Positions 1 to 8,764 are shown, numbered from the stretch's first letter. The stretch: 64,000 bases of DNA from G963669295 sp963669295 (GCA_963669295.1 OY769938.1:5332001-5396000), one strand, 5' to 3'. The notes: a model not told the origin generated them from the sequence alone. A program made the numbers and translations.

Positions 1-403
1 ACATTCACATAATGTGTTGAAATACAGCTAATTACGTGGTTTTTTTACCTTGTTTCTTATGCCATTTTTCGCATCGTTTCTCTGCCCCATATTGCCCCCA
101 AAATCTCACCTTCAAACAGGCAATTATTTCACCCTTTTCACCGCTCTATTAATTGCTCTTATTTTGGTCTATCCGCCAGCCTTTTATTCTGATGGTTATT
201 GGGCCAGAATTTACTCATCCTGAAAGGGAACGTCAGGGCTCGTTCAGTACACCAGAAACTCAAGCACTACATTCTTTACTTGATGTCCCTCGCATCATTC
301 CTGTACAAGCATCTCATTAGCCATTGGGGCACTAACAGCCCTATTCCCTACCCTTAGTTTACCGAAGGCACTAACATGTCATCTACAGCCTTTACCCCTT
401 TTT
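1..403. other. Intergenic stretch, no supported gene
   Basis: I see no convincing coding region on either strand. A 54-codon open frame at 59-223 has one hydrophobic run but no family resemblance and no supporting context, so it is not called. The stretch ends at the hairpin-rich element that begins near 404. A gene whose end lies left of the window may use part of this DNA as its downstream region. Confidence 0.5.
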
Positions 404-580
404 CGCGTTAGGGGTTGTAGCGGCTATCCTTTGCTGCACATTATGCAAGGCCTTATGGGGTTAAAAGGGCGACAACGGAGCCGTTTTAACCCCATACCAA
501 GGCCCATAAGGTGGAGGAAAGATAATAGCGGAAAACCCGCCCCTAACCCGACCATAGGAAGGCGTTGGGGGAACGCCCGC
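404..580. repeat. Symmetrical hairpin-rich intergenic element
   Basis: An outer stem pairs GTTAGGGG (407-414) with CCCCTAAC (540-547). An inner stem pairs ATGGGGTTAAAA (455-466) with TTTTAACCCCAT (484-495). The hexamer TAGCGG occurs at 418-423 and again at 526-531, just inside the outer stem on each side. A small GGCGTT/AACGCC hairpin follows at 561-577. This layout resembles recurrent intergenic hairpin elements I associate with Bacteroidota genomes. I cannot assign it to a named Rfam family. It could be a structured RNA, a bidirectional terminator-like element, or a dispersed repeat. Confidence 0.4.
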
Positions 581-680
581 ACCTGACCATCAGCGGCTTG
601 CTTTGTCTTCGAGCTTCAATGCTTTTGCCTTGTCTTCGCTTCCGCAACCACTCCAGCACTCGCTACTTACACCTTCTCCC

Positions 681-718
681 ATTCCACATTTTCCATTTAC
701 CATTGTACATTTGCCATC
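681..718 (+). repeat. ACATTTRCCATC-type upstream motif, copy 1
   Basis: A pyrimidine-rich run built from degenerate TTTRCCA/TTTCCA units ends in ACATTTGCCATCC. Closely similar runs lie before mnmE (28481-28518) and, on the minus strand, before sucD (27944-27972). Here it ends about 90 bases before the start of the secreted-protein gene at 811. Its function is unknown. Confidence 0.4.
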
Positions 719-810
719 CATTCCCACTCCTTGCTTTTTTCCTTACTTTTCCGTAATTTCAACGTACCTCCATTTCCTCTACGTCTACCACAACCACAAC
801 ATGCTACACT

Positions 811-1743
811 ATGAAAAAACCTTTACTTGTAATGGTAATGCTGCTATGCACTACCTTCCTTTCCGCACAAACCTTCAATCAGTACTTCGATGGTGCGGAC
901 ACCAACGTTTACAATGCTATTTTTGTGGAATTGGACACCAGCAGTACTAACATTTGGCAAATTGGCCCACCACAGAAAATGATCTTTGATGCTGCGGCTT
1001 CTGTTCCCAATGTTATTGTAACCGACACCATTAATGGCTACCCCATTAACAACACCTCCAGCTTTATTTTTAAGAGCAACCCCGACTATTGGGTGCAGTG
1101 GGGTGTATTGGCTATACAGTGGAAGCAAAAGCTGGATTACGACCATGACCAGGATGGTGGTATTGTAGAATACTCGCTCGATTATGGCGCCACCTGGGAA
1201 AATGCTTTTAACAATCCGTATGTGTATAATTTTTATGGGTTTGACCAGAGCAATATGGATACCCTGAATACTGGTGACTATGCTTTTAGTGGTACCGATG
1301 CCCAGTGGAAAGACATTTGGATGTGCTTCGACTTTTCTTTCTTAACCCTTACCGACACGGTTTACTTTAAGTTTACCCACTACAGCGATTCTATTGACAA
1401 TGCGCAAGTGAACCGCGAAGGGTGGATGATTGACAACCTCAAAGCCCACATTACCGGCTCGCATACCATTGCTGAGACAAAGCAGGAAGAATACCTCAGC
1501 GTGTTTCCAACAATAACACAAGGAAAGGTGAACATTGTGGCGCAAAAGCTCATGGAATTTCATATTATTGAACACATTGAAGTGATTAATGTAACAGGAC
1601 AGGTGGTGCAACGATATGGCAAGTGTCCTACCAAATTTTGGATCGACTTGAGCGACCAGGAAACAGGGTTGTATTATGTGCGGATAACTACCAATAAAAA
1701 AACAGAAGCATTTCCGGTGTTTTTAGACCGGAGTAAACCATGA
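811..1743 (+). CDS. Secreted protein with T9SS C-terminal sorting domain
   Basis: The product has 310 residues. An N-terminal signal peptide (two Lys, a hydrophobic core, and an LSAQ cleavage region near residue 20) sends it to the periplasm. The last ~75 residues have the beta-sandwich pattern of type IX sorting domains: FPT...GKVNIV, then IEVINVTGQVV and GLYYVRI. It is therefore predicted to cross the outer membrane by T9SS. The middle ~210 residues contain aromatic and Asp-rich strands including a SLDYGATWENAF stretch, as in jelly-roll-like surface proteins, but no catalytic family is recognised. Its stop overlaps the start of the next gene (ATGA at 1740-1743), so the two are probably translationally coupled with the cytochrome c peroxidase. 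Confidence 0.85.
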   Translation: MKKPLLVMVMLLCTTFLSAQTFNQYFDGADTNVYNAIFVELDTSSTNIWQIGPPQKMIFDAAASVPNVIVTDTINGYPINNTSSFIFKSNPDYWVQWGVLAIQWKQKLDYDHDQDGGIVEYSLDYGATWENAFNNPYVYNFYGFDQSNMDTLNTGDYAFSGTDAQWKDIWMCFDFSFLTLTDTVYFKFTHYSDSIDNAQVNREGWMIDNLKAHITGSHTIAETKQEEYLSVFPTITQGKVNIVAQKLMEFHIIEHIEVINVTGQVVQRYGKCPTKFWIDLSDQETGLYYVRITTNKKTEAFPVFLDRSKP

Positions 1744-2804
1744 CATTAAAAGTTAAAATTACTGCTTTGCTGTTGGCATGCATTGGGCTGGGATTTCAAC
1801 CACTGCGCTCTCCCACCCCTTATGCCTTTCCGAAACTCATGTGGTTTCCTCCTATGCCAACGGCAGCAGATAATCCGGTAACTGTAGAAGGTGTTGACTT
1901 AGGTCGGCACCTTTTCTACGACCCCATACTGAGCAGCGACAGCACTTTTTCGTGTGCCAACTGCCACAAGCAGCATTATGCGTTTAGTGATGGTCCCGCA
2001 GTAATGAGTATTGGCATTAGTGGCTTTCCAACAGTACGCAACAGTCCGGCCTTGTTTAATTTGGCCTGGTACGAGCGTATGTTTTGGGATGGCCGTGCCG
2101 AAAGCATTGAAGCACAAGCACTTTTCCCGGTAAGGGATCGCCATGAGATGGGGCTGCCATGGCCTGAAGCAGAGCAACGCATTCGCAACAGTGCCTTTTA
2201 CCGCAAAAAATTCTATGCTGCTTTTGGCGATCAGCCCATCGATAGCATGTTAATTGTTAAGGCCATTGGCCAGTTTGAACGCACTTTAATCTCTAACCGT
2301 TCGCGTTACGACCGTGCATTGGCAGGCGAAATAATTTTAACGGAGAAGGAACGCAAAGGCTTTGTACTGCTGAGCGACATGACAAAAGGCGACTGCCTGC
2401 ACTGCCACACCACCGATGGCGATGCACTGGGCACTACGGGTACCTTTGCCAACAACGGCCTCGATTCGGTGGTAGACCCTGAAATGTATATTGATAAGGG
2501 ACTGGGGCAGCATACTGGCAAGCCTACCGACCATGGCAAATTTAAAATCCCCTCGCTGCGCAATGTTATGCTAACAGCTCCGTACATGCACGACGGCCGT
2601 TTTGCCACTATTGAAGAGGTGCTTGATTTTTATAGCGAAGGAGTACACAACAGTGTTAATGTGGATTCGAAGATGGGCAGTGCCCGCCACAAAGGTGTGC
2701 ACCTTACCTGCGAAGAAAAGGAAAGCATCATTACCTTCCTGCATACCCTTACTGATTCGGCCTTTGTGAATGATCCGCGATTCAGCAATCCTTTTGAGAA
2801 GTAG
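1740..2804 (+). CDS. Di-heme cytochrome c peroxidase family protein
   Basis: The product has 354 residues with an N-terminal hydrophobic export segment (residues 4-20). There are two c-type heme sites: CANCH at 72-76 and CLHCH at 219-223. A PYMHDGRF segment near the end carries the Met that usually ligates the electron-transfer heme. The FWDGRAESIEAQ segment is also typical of the bacterial CcpA/MauG family. These enzymes act in the periplasm and use two c hemes to reduce hydrogen peroxide or carry out related oxidations. Length matches the family (~320-360). The start overlaps the upstream secreted-protein gene by four bases. Whether it is a true peroxidase or a MauG-like oxidase cannot be told from sequence alone. 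Confidence 0.93.
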   Translation: MTLKVKITALLLACIGLGFQPLRSPTPYAFPKLMWFPPMPTAADNPVTVEGVDLGRHLFYDPILSSDSTFSCANCHKQHYAFSDGPAVMSIGISGFPTVRNSPALFNLAWYERMFWDGRAESIEAQALFPVRDRHEMGLPWPEAEQRIRNSAFYRKKFYAAFGDQPIDSMLIVKAIGQFERTLISNRSRYDRALAGEIILTEKERKGFVLLSDMTKGDCLHCHTTDGDALGTTGTFANNGLDSVVDPEMYIDKGLGQHTGKPTDHGKFKIPSLRNVMLTAPYMHDGRFATIEEVLDFYSEGVHNSVNVDSKMGSARHKGVHLTCEEKESIITFLHTLTDSAFVNDPRFSNPFEK

Positions 2805-2806
2805 CC

Positions 2807-4669
2807 TTATTCTTTCAATATCTTTACCAACATACGCTGTTCATCGGCCAGCACTTCTACCCAATAAAAGCCGGGAGCCCCATCGATAGATAATTGAAGT
2901 TGTTGGGTGTTATTGAATTGGTGGGTAGCCACTACCTGACCAGCAATGTTGCGCACTGTAGTGATTGCCTCAGCGGCTGGCTGTTGCAGCAGCACCGCAA
3001 ACTCACCATGGGTAGGATTGGGGTAAGCAGTAAGTTGATGGTGCATGTATTCCATTACCCCCAAACCAATTACCGATACACAATCGGAGGTATCTACACA
3101 GCCATTGAGGGTTACTTCTACCGCATAGTTGCCATCGGCTGGTACAAAAAAGCCCTGTACTGTTTGCCCTGGAATAGGCGCATAGCTGCTGTCGCAATAC
3201 AACCACTGAAAGGTAGTGCCGGCCTGGTTGGTAGCAATTAGGTTGGGCAATGCTGTGGTAACTGTTAAATCGATTTCTGGTTCTACAGTAAGGTTAATTA
3301 CCACTGCCGAGTCGCAGCCATTGGTATCTACATTTTGAAAGAGTTCTACTGCACCAATGGTAGTAATATCATATACGGTACCATTTACCACCAGGCTATC
3401 GCCAAAGCAAATGGTTTGGGTGAGCGTATCTACTGGAAAAGCGCACGTAGCAAATACCCTTACATGGCCGGCATCTACAGCACTGCCATCATTCACAATG
3501 GCCCCTATGGCTACAGTGGTAGCGCTCGTATCCATTTTTACCGACCATCCCGATTGATCGTCAGTGGTTTCTCCTTCGATGTCGGTGGCCATTTGTGTCC
3601 ACACCGCACCATCCCAACTGTAAATTCTTACATGCCCCGATTCTATTCCTCCCCCATCGTTAGAGGTAGCACCAATAGCTACTACATTGCCATTGGCTGC
3701 CAGGTCGATGGACTTGCCTGAGAGGTCATCGGCAGCTTCTCCATCCAGGTCGTTGCCCTGTTGTGTCCATGCTGCGCCATTCCAGGCAAACACCCTTACA
3801 TGGCCGGCATTGTTGCCTGCGTCATCATTTTTGGTACTTCCTACCGCTACCGTATTGCCATCTTCACTTAAAGCAATGGAAAAACCAAATTCATCTTCAG
3901 CTGCTTCTCCATCCATATCTATGCCCTTTTGTATCCAGGCATTGCCATTCCATTCAAATACCCTTGCATGGCCGGCACTCATGCCGTTGGCATCGTTTTT
4001 TCCTGCTCCTATGGCTACGGTATTGCCATCGGCACTAATGGCCACGGCATATCCCGACCAATCGCCTGCTGCTTCACCATCAATGTCGTTGCCCTTTTGT
4101 GCCCAGGCATTGCCATTCCACTCAAAAATTCGAACATGGCCAGCAGTAGGGCCAATGCCCCCGTTTAAGGGTGCTCCTACCACCATGGTATTGCCATCGG
4201 CACTTAAGTCTACCGACCAACCGGTGTAGTCGCCTGCTGCTTCGCCATTGATGTCTGTTCCTTTTTGCACCCATGCATTGCCGTTCCATTCGTATACCCG
4301 TACATGCCCGGCATCGGTACCATTGCCTGCATTGAGGTAGGCACCAATGGCCACGGTAAAGCCGTCATCACTTAGGCTTACCGACCACCCCGAACGGTCG
4401 CCAGCTGCCTCGCCATCAATGTCGGCTCCTTGTTGTATCCAGCCTGCTCCATTCCAATGGTACACCCGCACATGTCCGGCATCCTGTCCGGCATCGTCGT
4501 TAAAGTAGGCACCCACTGCCAACATATTTCCGTTGGCACTCATGCCAATGGAAATGCCCGAACGGTCGAAAGCTGCTTCGCCGTCAATGTCGTTCCCTTT
4601 TTGGTTCCACACCTGGGCGGTGGCCCATTGTGATAGCAATAAAATGAATGCGGGTAAAAGTGTTTTCAT
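2807..4669 (-). CDS. Secreted seven-repeat FG-GAP-like propeller protein, T9SS cargo
   Basis: The product has 620 residues. A signal peptide ends in ATAQ at residue 19. Seven tandem ~53-residue repeats follow (about residues 20-400). Each starts with a variant of DIDGEAAGDxSG and contains S.DG.T.A.GA..ND and GHVRV..W.G, a spacing expected for a seven-bladed beta-propeller of FG-GAP/integrin-alpha-like type. A Cys-containing linker with gliding-motility-like sequence follows (TICFGDSL, NGCDSAVV). A type IX sorting domain closes the protein (AYPNPTHGEF...GQVV...GFYWVEV). It is predicted to be cell-surface or secreted. It converges on the peroxidase gene with only two bases between the stops. 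Function beyond binding or adhesion is unknown. Confidence 0.88.
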   Translation of the reverse strand: MKTLLPAFILLLSQWATAQVWNQKGNDIDGEAAFDRSGISIGMSANGNMLAVGAYFNDDAGQDAGHVRVYHWNGAGWIQQGADIDGEAAGDRSGWSVSLSDDGFTVAIGAYLNAGNGTDAGHVRVYEWNGNAWVQKGTDINGEAAGDYTGWSVDLSADGNTMVVGAPLNGGIGPTAGHVRIFEWNGNAWAQKGNDIDGEAAGDWSGYAVAISADGNTVAIGAGKNDANGMSAGHARVFEWNGNAWIQKGIDMDGEAAEDEFGFSIALSEDGNTVAVGSTKNDDAGNNAGHVRVFAWNGAAWTQQGNDLDGEAADDLSGKSIDLAANGNVVAIGATSNDGGGIESGHVRIYSWDGAVWTQMATDIEGETTDDQSGWSVKMDTSATTVAIGAIVNDGSAVDAGHVRVFATCAFPVDTLTQTICFGDSLVVNGTVYDITTIGAVELFQNVDTNGCDSAVVINLTVEPEIDLTVTTALPNLIATNQAGTTFQWLYCDSSYAPIPGQTVQGFFVPADGNYAVEVTLNGCVDTSDCVSVIGLGVMEYMHHQLTAYPNPTHGEFAVLLQQPAAEAITTVRNIAGQVVATHQFNNTQQLQLSIDGAPGFYWVEVLADEQRMLVKILKE

Positions 4670-4782
4670 AATGGTGTATTTAAGGTAGTAGGGTTAAATT
4701 AAGTAATTATTTAAAACGTTAACAAAAGGTGTGACGAGTGCTTGCAATTCATACACCAAGGAGGGCTTTCAGCCCGTTAACA

Positions 4783-5460
4783 TTAAAAAATCGCCATTGT
4801 TCTTTCTGTATAGTCGCTGCCCTGCCCTTTTTTCTTTTCTATGAGTTGCCCTTCTTCGTTGTAATATTCCCAGGTGCCTCTTGCCCGATACCTTACCAAC
4901 CCTATTTGTGGCACATGCCAACCATCTGCATCAAGCAAGTACTTTTTATAGTGCCTCACTTCTTTCACCGCTTCTCTGTTTGGATAATAAATGCGTACAG
5001 TATACTTATCACCCACATTTTCTCTTATATACCGTGCAATGAGGTTTCCTCCCTGGTATTCGTTGATAATGCCACTTTGCACTTCGTGTAGCATCGAGTC
5101 GATGGCTCCATTTAAATTAAAGTGCCACTGCTCAAGGTGTTTTCCTTCCTTGTATTTACCGCGTTCGAACAAGTTCTTATCGCCCTGGTTATAGCAGTAG
5201 TAAACACCATCTTGCATCCCATTTTTAAAGGTACGACGGCACAACAAATATCCTGTGGTATCGTAGTTGGGGGGCTCAGTGTAATAGGTTCGAACGTATT
5301 CGTTGACTACTCCCTGCCATTGGTGATTGACCATGGTACCGCAATAGGTTTTAATCAGGTGGTGTGTGGTATTGTTCACCACAAGGCAGGTATCTGTTTG
5401 TGCAAAAGCCAGGTGTCCTGATAAAAAGCAAAGTATGCAATACAGTAGTTTTGGCATCAA
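4783..5460 (-). CDS. Secreted MORN-variant (YwqK-like) repeat protein
   Basis: The product has 225 residues with a signal peptide (hydrophobic to about residue 20, LAFAQ). The body holds repeats of the type G.....Y...G.L......, for example NGMQDGVYYCYNQGD, KEGKHLEQWHFN and GTWEYYNEEGQLIEKK. These resemble the YwqK/MORN-variant family, whose members are often annotated as antitoxin-like in Bacteroidota without proof. No catalytic residues are apparent. A second, shorter relative with a lipobox lies in the eCIS cargo module at 38246-38758. The gene is monocistronic. Role unknown. Confidence 0.75.
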   Translation of the reverse strand: MMPKLLYCILCFLSGHLAFAQTDTCLVVNNTTHHLIKTYCGTMVNHQWQGVVNEYVRTYYTEPPNYDTTGYLLCRRTFKNGMQDGVYYCYNQGDKNLFERGKYKEGKHLEQWHFNLNGAIDSMLHEVQSGIINEYQGGNLIARYIRENVGDKYTVRIYYPNREAVKEVRHYKKYLLDADGWHVPQIGLVRYRARGTWEYYNEEGQLIEKKKGQGSDYTERTMAIF

Positions 5461-5550
5461 CCCTTTTTCGTTTCCTATGAAGATAGTGAAACTGCTTCAT
5501 TAATCAATAAGGTTGGAGCTTTCTGGTTGGTGGTGTAGCGCCTGGTAAAG

Positions 5551-6114
5551 CTATGTCAGCAAATCGGCTTGCAGCAAGCAGTAAATCTCGCTGTCGAGAA
5601 ATGCTCCGTTAAAAAAATAGTTTTCGCGGAAGTAGGCTTCCTGCCGAAACCCCATGCGCTTCAGCAGTGCTTTAGATGCTTCGTTGTTGGGGTTTACATT
5701 GGCTTCGAAGCTGTGCAGGTTCATGTGGTTGAACCCGAAGTGGAGCAACGCTGTCATGGTTTCTTTCATGTATCCTTTGCCCCAGTATTCGGGCTTTAAG
5801 GTATACCCTATTTCTGCCCGACTATTTTTACGGTCGATGCGCCAAAAGGAAAAGTCGCCCATAAAGGCACCGGTAGTACGATCGGTAATGACCCAAAACA
5901 GGCCGTTGCCTTTTGCATAAGCATCGAGGTTAGCGGTAATAAACAATACGGCATCTTGCACTGTGGTATGGCGTGGCGAGTCCATGTACTGCATTACCGT
6001 ATCGTTATTGCGAATGAATTGAATATCTTTTGCATCATTGGTAGTGAAAGCTCTTAACAAGAGTCTTTCGGTAGCCAGTTCAGGAAATTTGGAAAAGCAA
6101 TCTTCGTTGATCAT
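5551..6114 (-). CDS. GNAT family N-acetyltransferase (RimJ/RimL type)
   Basis: The product has 187 residues, the usual length for RimJ/RimL-like GNAT enzymes, which transfer an acetyl group from acetyl-CoA to an amine. The N-terminus has the typical ATERLLLRAFTTND opening. The acetyl-CoA pyrophosphate loop is visible as YWGKGYM. The C-terminal NEASKALLKRMGFRQEAYFREN segment is the usual motif B region. No signal peptide is present, so it is cytoplasmic. It is divergently transcribed from the archaemetzincin-like gene, with about 50 bases between the starts. The substrate (protein N-terminus, antibiotic or metabolite) cannot be told. Confidence 0.93.
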   Translation of the reverse strand: MINEDCFSKFPELATERLLLRAFTTNDAKDIQFIRNNDTVMQYMDSPRHTTVQDAVLFITANLDAYAKGNGLFWVITDRTTGAFMGDFSFWRIDRKNSRAEIGYTLKPEYWGKGYMKETMTALLHFGFNHMNLHSFEANVNPNNEASKALLKRMGFRQEAYFRENYFFNGAFLDSEIYCLLQADLLT

Positions 6115-6167
6115 GTATTGAGTACTGTTTGGGGTTAAAAGTAAAACATATTCGCTAACTTACAGCC

Positions 6168-6824
6168 ATGCGTTGGTTGGCTTTTATTGTAGTGCTCCTG
6201 GCTGCCTGTTCTACAGGTAAGCCGGGCAAGGTAGCTATAGAAGATGGCAACCCCGAAACCGTAAGCGTTGCTGTGCAACCCCTGGGCAAATACGACAAGG
6301 AATTGGCCGACACATTGGTACAAGCCATTGAACGTTATTATGGCTTTACCACCTACCTACTGCCTCAACAATCCATGCAGGAACATTTTTTTGTGCACAT
6401 CAAATCGCCCCGCTATCGGGCTGATTCTATCATTCATTACCTGCGCCAACACACTCCCGATTCCATCAACTATGTACTGGGCTTTACCCGCCACGATATT
6501 TCTACCACCAAACGCGATGAAGATGGCAACATTAAACAGCCCGAATCGAAATATACCGACTGGGGTATTTTTGGATTGGGCTTTCGACCCGGCCCCAGCT
6601 GTGTAGTTTCTACCCATCGATTGGGAGGCAAAGGACGAACCCGTGAAATTGATCGGGTAAAGAAAATTGCATTGCACGAGTTAGGACACAATTTAGGGCT
6701 ACCGCACTGTCCTTCAGAAAATTGCTTTATGCGCGATGCAGCGGAAACCATCAAAACCATTGATGCAGTTACATTAAATTTGTGTAACAATTGTAAAGAT
6801 GACCTGGGCATAGAATACCCATAA
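6168..6824 (+). CDS. Archaemetzincin-like zinc metalloprotease, lipoprotein
   Basis: The product has 218 residues. It starts with a lipoprotein signal peptide (lipobox LAAC, Cys14). The catalytic region shows HELGH at 170-174 with the third zinc ligand His180. It continues with Cys181, Cys186 and Met188, a spacer of exactly 17 residues, and Cys206-x-x-Cys209. This is the full archaemetzincin signature: the HExxHxxGxxH metzincin motif plus a four-Cys second zinc site. Archaemetzincins are metzincin peptidases known from archaea and vertebrates, with scattered bacterial members, and their substrates are mostly unknown. The lipidation signal suggests an outer- or periplasmic-membrane-anchored version. 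Confidence 0.88.
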   Translation: MRWLAFIVVLLAACSTGKPGKVAIEDGNPETVSVAVQPLGKYDKELADTLVQAIERYYGFTTYLLPQQSMQEHFFVHIKSPRYRADSIIHYLRQHTPDSINYVLGFTRHDISTTKRDEDGNIKQPESKYTDWGIFGLGFRPGPSCVVSTHRLGGKGRTREIDRVKKIALHELGHNLGLPHCPSENCFMRDAAETIKTIDAVTLNLCNNCKDDLGIEYP

Positions 6825-6866
6825 ACTGCTTTCTTCTTTGGGTATTCGCCTTTTTTCCCCTACCTT

Positions 6867-7577
6867 ATGGGTATGAATTGGATGCAACAATTCATTGCGA
6901 ATATGCAACGAAGTGATGCTGCTTTTACTTCGAAAATTAAAGGAGCTCCACCCCATCAAATTGAGGCATTAGAACGCCTGATTGGCATTCGCCTACCCGA
7001 TTCTTACCGGTTGTTTCTCGAACATTTTGGTGTAAATGATGGCGATGTGTTTGAAGCCGACCGCGCCCGCTCCAACCTGAAAGAAATTATTGAATACATT
7101 GAGGAAGACATTGCCGAAGGGCTGAAAGTTGACTATACAAAGGTATTGCCCTTTGCCTACGGACTGGAGTTTGAAGAGTTTGGATTGGTGATGAAGGGCG
7201 ATAAAGAACCGGAAGTGCACTTGCTGGAAGATTACCAGCCGGTGTGTTTTATTGCAGCATCATTGCCCAAAATGTTGTTGCAAAACAGTTTCGTAAAGCT
7301 ATGCACCACCTACCCCTACCAGTTTCATTGCAACCTGCCTGCTGCTACCTATGCATTGAACGACTTGATTGAGCAGGCTGGTAAATTTGGTTTTGAGCCC
7401 GAGTGGCAATGCGACCAATTGCATTACCAGGCAGTAAAAGGCGATACCTTGCTTTGCATTCGAATTAGTGAGGATTACCGCATCCCAAATGTGAGCATTG
7501 CATCCAACGACGAAGAAAGTGCCCGTTATGTTGCCCAACATTTTGAACAGGTATTTGGCGTAAAAAATAACTCCTGA
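6867..7577 (+). CDS. SMI1/KNR4 (SUKH) family protein
   Basis: The product has 236 residues and no signal peptide. The region at about residues 25-60 has the SUKH pattern: IEALERLIGIRLPDSYR, FLEHFGVNDGD, then an acidic NLKEIIEYIEEDIAEG helix. SUKH proteins are widespread immunity proteins for polymorphic toxins, and also occur as stand-alone regulators. No toxin gene is adjacent here, so an orphan immunity role is inference only. The start at 6867 follows the archaemetzincin-like gene by 42 bases on the same strand, so co-transcription is possible. C-terminal residues 130-236 are not recognised. Confidence 0.8.
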   Translation: MGMNWMQQFIANMQRSDAAFTSKIKGAPPHQIEALERLIGIRLPDSYRLFLEHFGVNDGDVFEADRARSNLKEIIEYIEEDIAEGLKVDYTKVLPFAYGLEFEEFGLVMKGDKEPEVHLLEDYQPVCFIAASLPKMLLQNSFVKLCTTYPYQFHCNLPAATYALNDLIEQAGKFGFEPEWQCDQLHYQAVKGDTLLCIRISEDYRIPNVSIASNDEESARYVAQHFEQVFGVKNNS

Positions 7578-7616
7578 CCTTCGCAACACCCCTTCTTCCC
7601 TATAGCACCGTAAATT

Positions 7617-7635
7617 AACCCAAACGTTTTGGGTT
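7617..7635. other. Short perfect inverted repeat in a convergent intergenic region
   Basis: AACCCAAA (7617-7624) pairs with TTTGGGTT (7628-7635) across a three-base loop. It lies between the stops of the SUKH gene and the convergent gene at 7695. There is no following T-run on either strand, so it is at best a weak bidirectional terminator. Confidence 0.35.
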
Positions 7636-7694
7636 GATCGACGTTCAGAACCCCTATTTATCAGGGAAAAACATAGAATGCTGCTTGCTGAAGG

Positions 7695-8168
7695 TCATCC
7701 GCTGTTTTTTTTACCTTTTCGCCTATGTTTTCCAATATAGGGATTGCTTCGTTTAAGCTCTCCATAAATAAAATCAACACCGGGAACAAGATTGGTATGC
7801 TGCGCCTTTTTTACTTGTTTGTATATGCTGTTGGAGTGTTTGAGCAATGTTTTATCCAATTGCCAACTGGTGCGATCTACCACTTCCGACAAGTGTTGTA
7901 ACATGAGGCTTAGTATCCGCAAATTGGTACGCAATTGGTATTGGTCTTTGTATGTATCAGCGTTGATGTAAGACGGTAAAATTTTAGGATGTAATTTCGC
8001 AAAGGTGTAACAATCGGTAATGAAGGCTGCACTTTTATCGCCAGGCTTCACGCCTCCACGTCGTTCGCTGGCCTTTACACCGGTTAATGTAGGCAGCAAA
8101 GCATAAATGGCCTCCACATGTTGCCTGATGGTGGCCAGGTCGGTATCGGTTAATGTTTCTTTTTCCAT
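7695..8168 (-). CDS. Conserved-looking hypothetical protein
   Basis: The product has 157 residues, is cytoplasmic and mostly helical. I recognise no domain. It has a central segment rich in hydrophobic heptads (LRTNLRILSLMLQHLSEVV) and a strongly basic tail (HRRKGKKNSG), suggesting nucleic-acid or membrane-surface contact, which is inference. The reading frame is uninterrupted, codon use matches neighbours, and the opposite strand has no competing open frame, so I regard it as a real gene. It ends convergently with the SUKH gene. Confidence 0.65.
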   Translation of the reverse strand: MEKETLTDTDLATIRQHVEAIYALLPTLTGVKASERRGGVKPGDKSAAFITDCYTFAKLHPKILPSYINADTYKDQYQLRTNLRILSLMLQHLSEVVDRTSWQLDKTLLKHSNSIYKQVKKAQHTNLVPGVDFIYGELKRSNPYIGKHRRKGKKNSG

Positions 8169-8259
8169 AGTTACTGGATTGTGTTATCATGACGTATAAA
8201 GTGCCACAATGGTTGCATCAGCAGTCAAAAAAAACGCTCAGCAATCTTACCATGAAAAA

Positions 8260-8302
8260 GCCCCATTGTTGTCCTTCAATAAACTCAGAACAACAATGGG
8301 GC
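8260..8302 (-). terminator. Rho-independent terminator
   Basis: A 13-base stem pairs 8260-8272 (GCCCCATTGTTGT) with 8290-8302. On the minus strand the stem is followed by TTTTT, placing it just downstream of the small gene at 8329-8568. Confidence 0.85.
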
Positions 8303-8328
8303 GAACACTAAAATACCCGTAACTGTAT

Positions 8329-8568
8329 TTAGAACGTAAACTTTTGCTTACAGCACGTACATTGGTACGTTTTGAAATAGTTGAAATCAAACCGCGTGTC
8401 GGTGCACGTTACATCGTCTTTGGGTTGATGAATGTCGAACACGTGTTTGCTGAACCAGCACCTGAATTGTGCCAATACGTTGCGTTGGGGTTTCAAATTT
8501 AAGTTAGCGACTTCCAAATTGAGCTGGATCCTCTGCTGCTCGATGTTCATCGTCTTACTCATAGTCAC
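8329..8568 (-). CDS. Small hypothetical protein with C-terminal CxxC-type motif
   Basis: The product has 79 residues. The N-terminal half is polar and helical (IEQQRIQLNLEVANLNLK). The C-terminal half has Cys residues in CTCCKQKF plus an earlier Cys and His, a pattern seen in small zinc-binding proteins. Family unknown. A strong terminator follows directly (8260-8302), which supports it being an expressed gene. The true start may be the third codon (second Met). Confidence 0.6.
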   Translation of the reverse strand: MTMSKTMNIEQQRIQLNLEVANLNLKPQRNVLAQFRCWFSKHVFDIHQPKDDVTCTDTRFDFNYFKTYQCTCCKQKFTF

Positions 8569-8691
8569 TGTTATTAAAGGTTAAGCACTTATTTTATTGC
8601 TTATGTAAATACAAGCCCCGTGCCAAGTTTTGTGGGGTGGTTACTTGTTAGACTACAAAATGATGAAATGGTTTAAAGGGGTGACAAAAAA

Positions 8692-8745
8692 AGTCCTGCA
8701 AGTATTTGAGTACATTAAGTGCGTACATCAATTACTTGCAGGACT
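8692..8745 (-). terminator. Rho-independent terminator
   Basis: AGTCCTGCAAGTA (8692-8704) pairs with TACTTGCAGGACT (8733-8745). On the minus strand it is followed by a run of eight T. It lies about 20 bases downstream of the LamG protein gene. Confidence 0.88.
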
Positions 8746-8764
8746 CCAGAATAGGATTACTCTA

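Noticed and set aside
59..223. 54-codon open frame with one hydrophobic run
   Set aside because: No family resemblance, no clear start signal, and neighbours give no support; likely a chance frame.
3687..4229. 180-codon plus-strand frame inside the FG-GAP gene
   Set aside because: It is the complement of tandem repeats; repetition of the true gene creates long open frames on the other strand.
4740..4790. GGGCTTTCAGCCC hairpin downstream of the YwqK-like gene
   Set aside because: Short stem with no T-run on the minus strand; not a convincing terminator.
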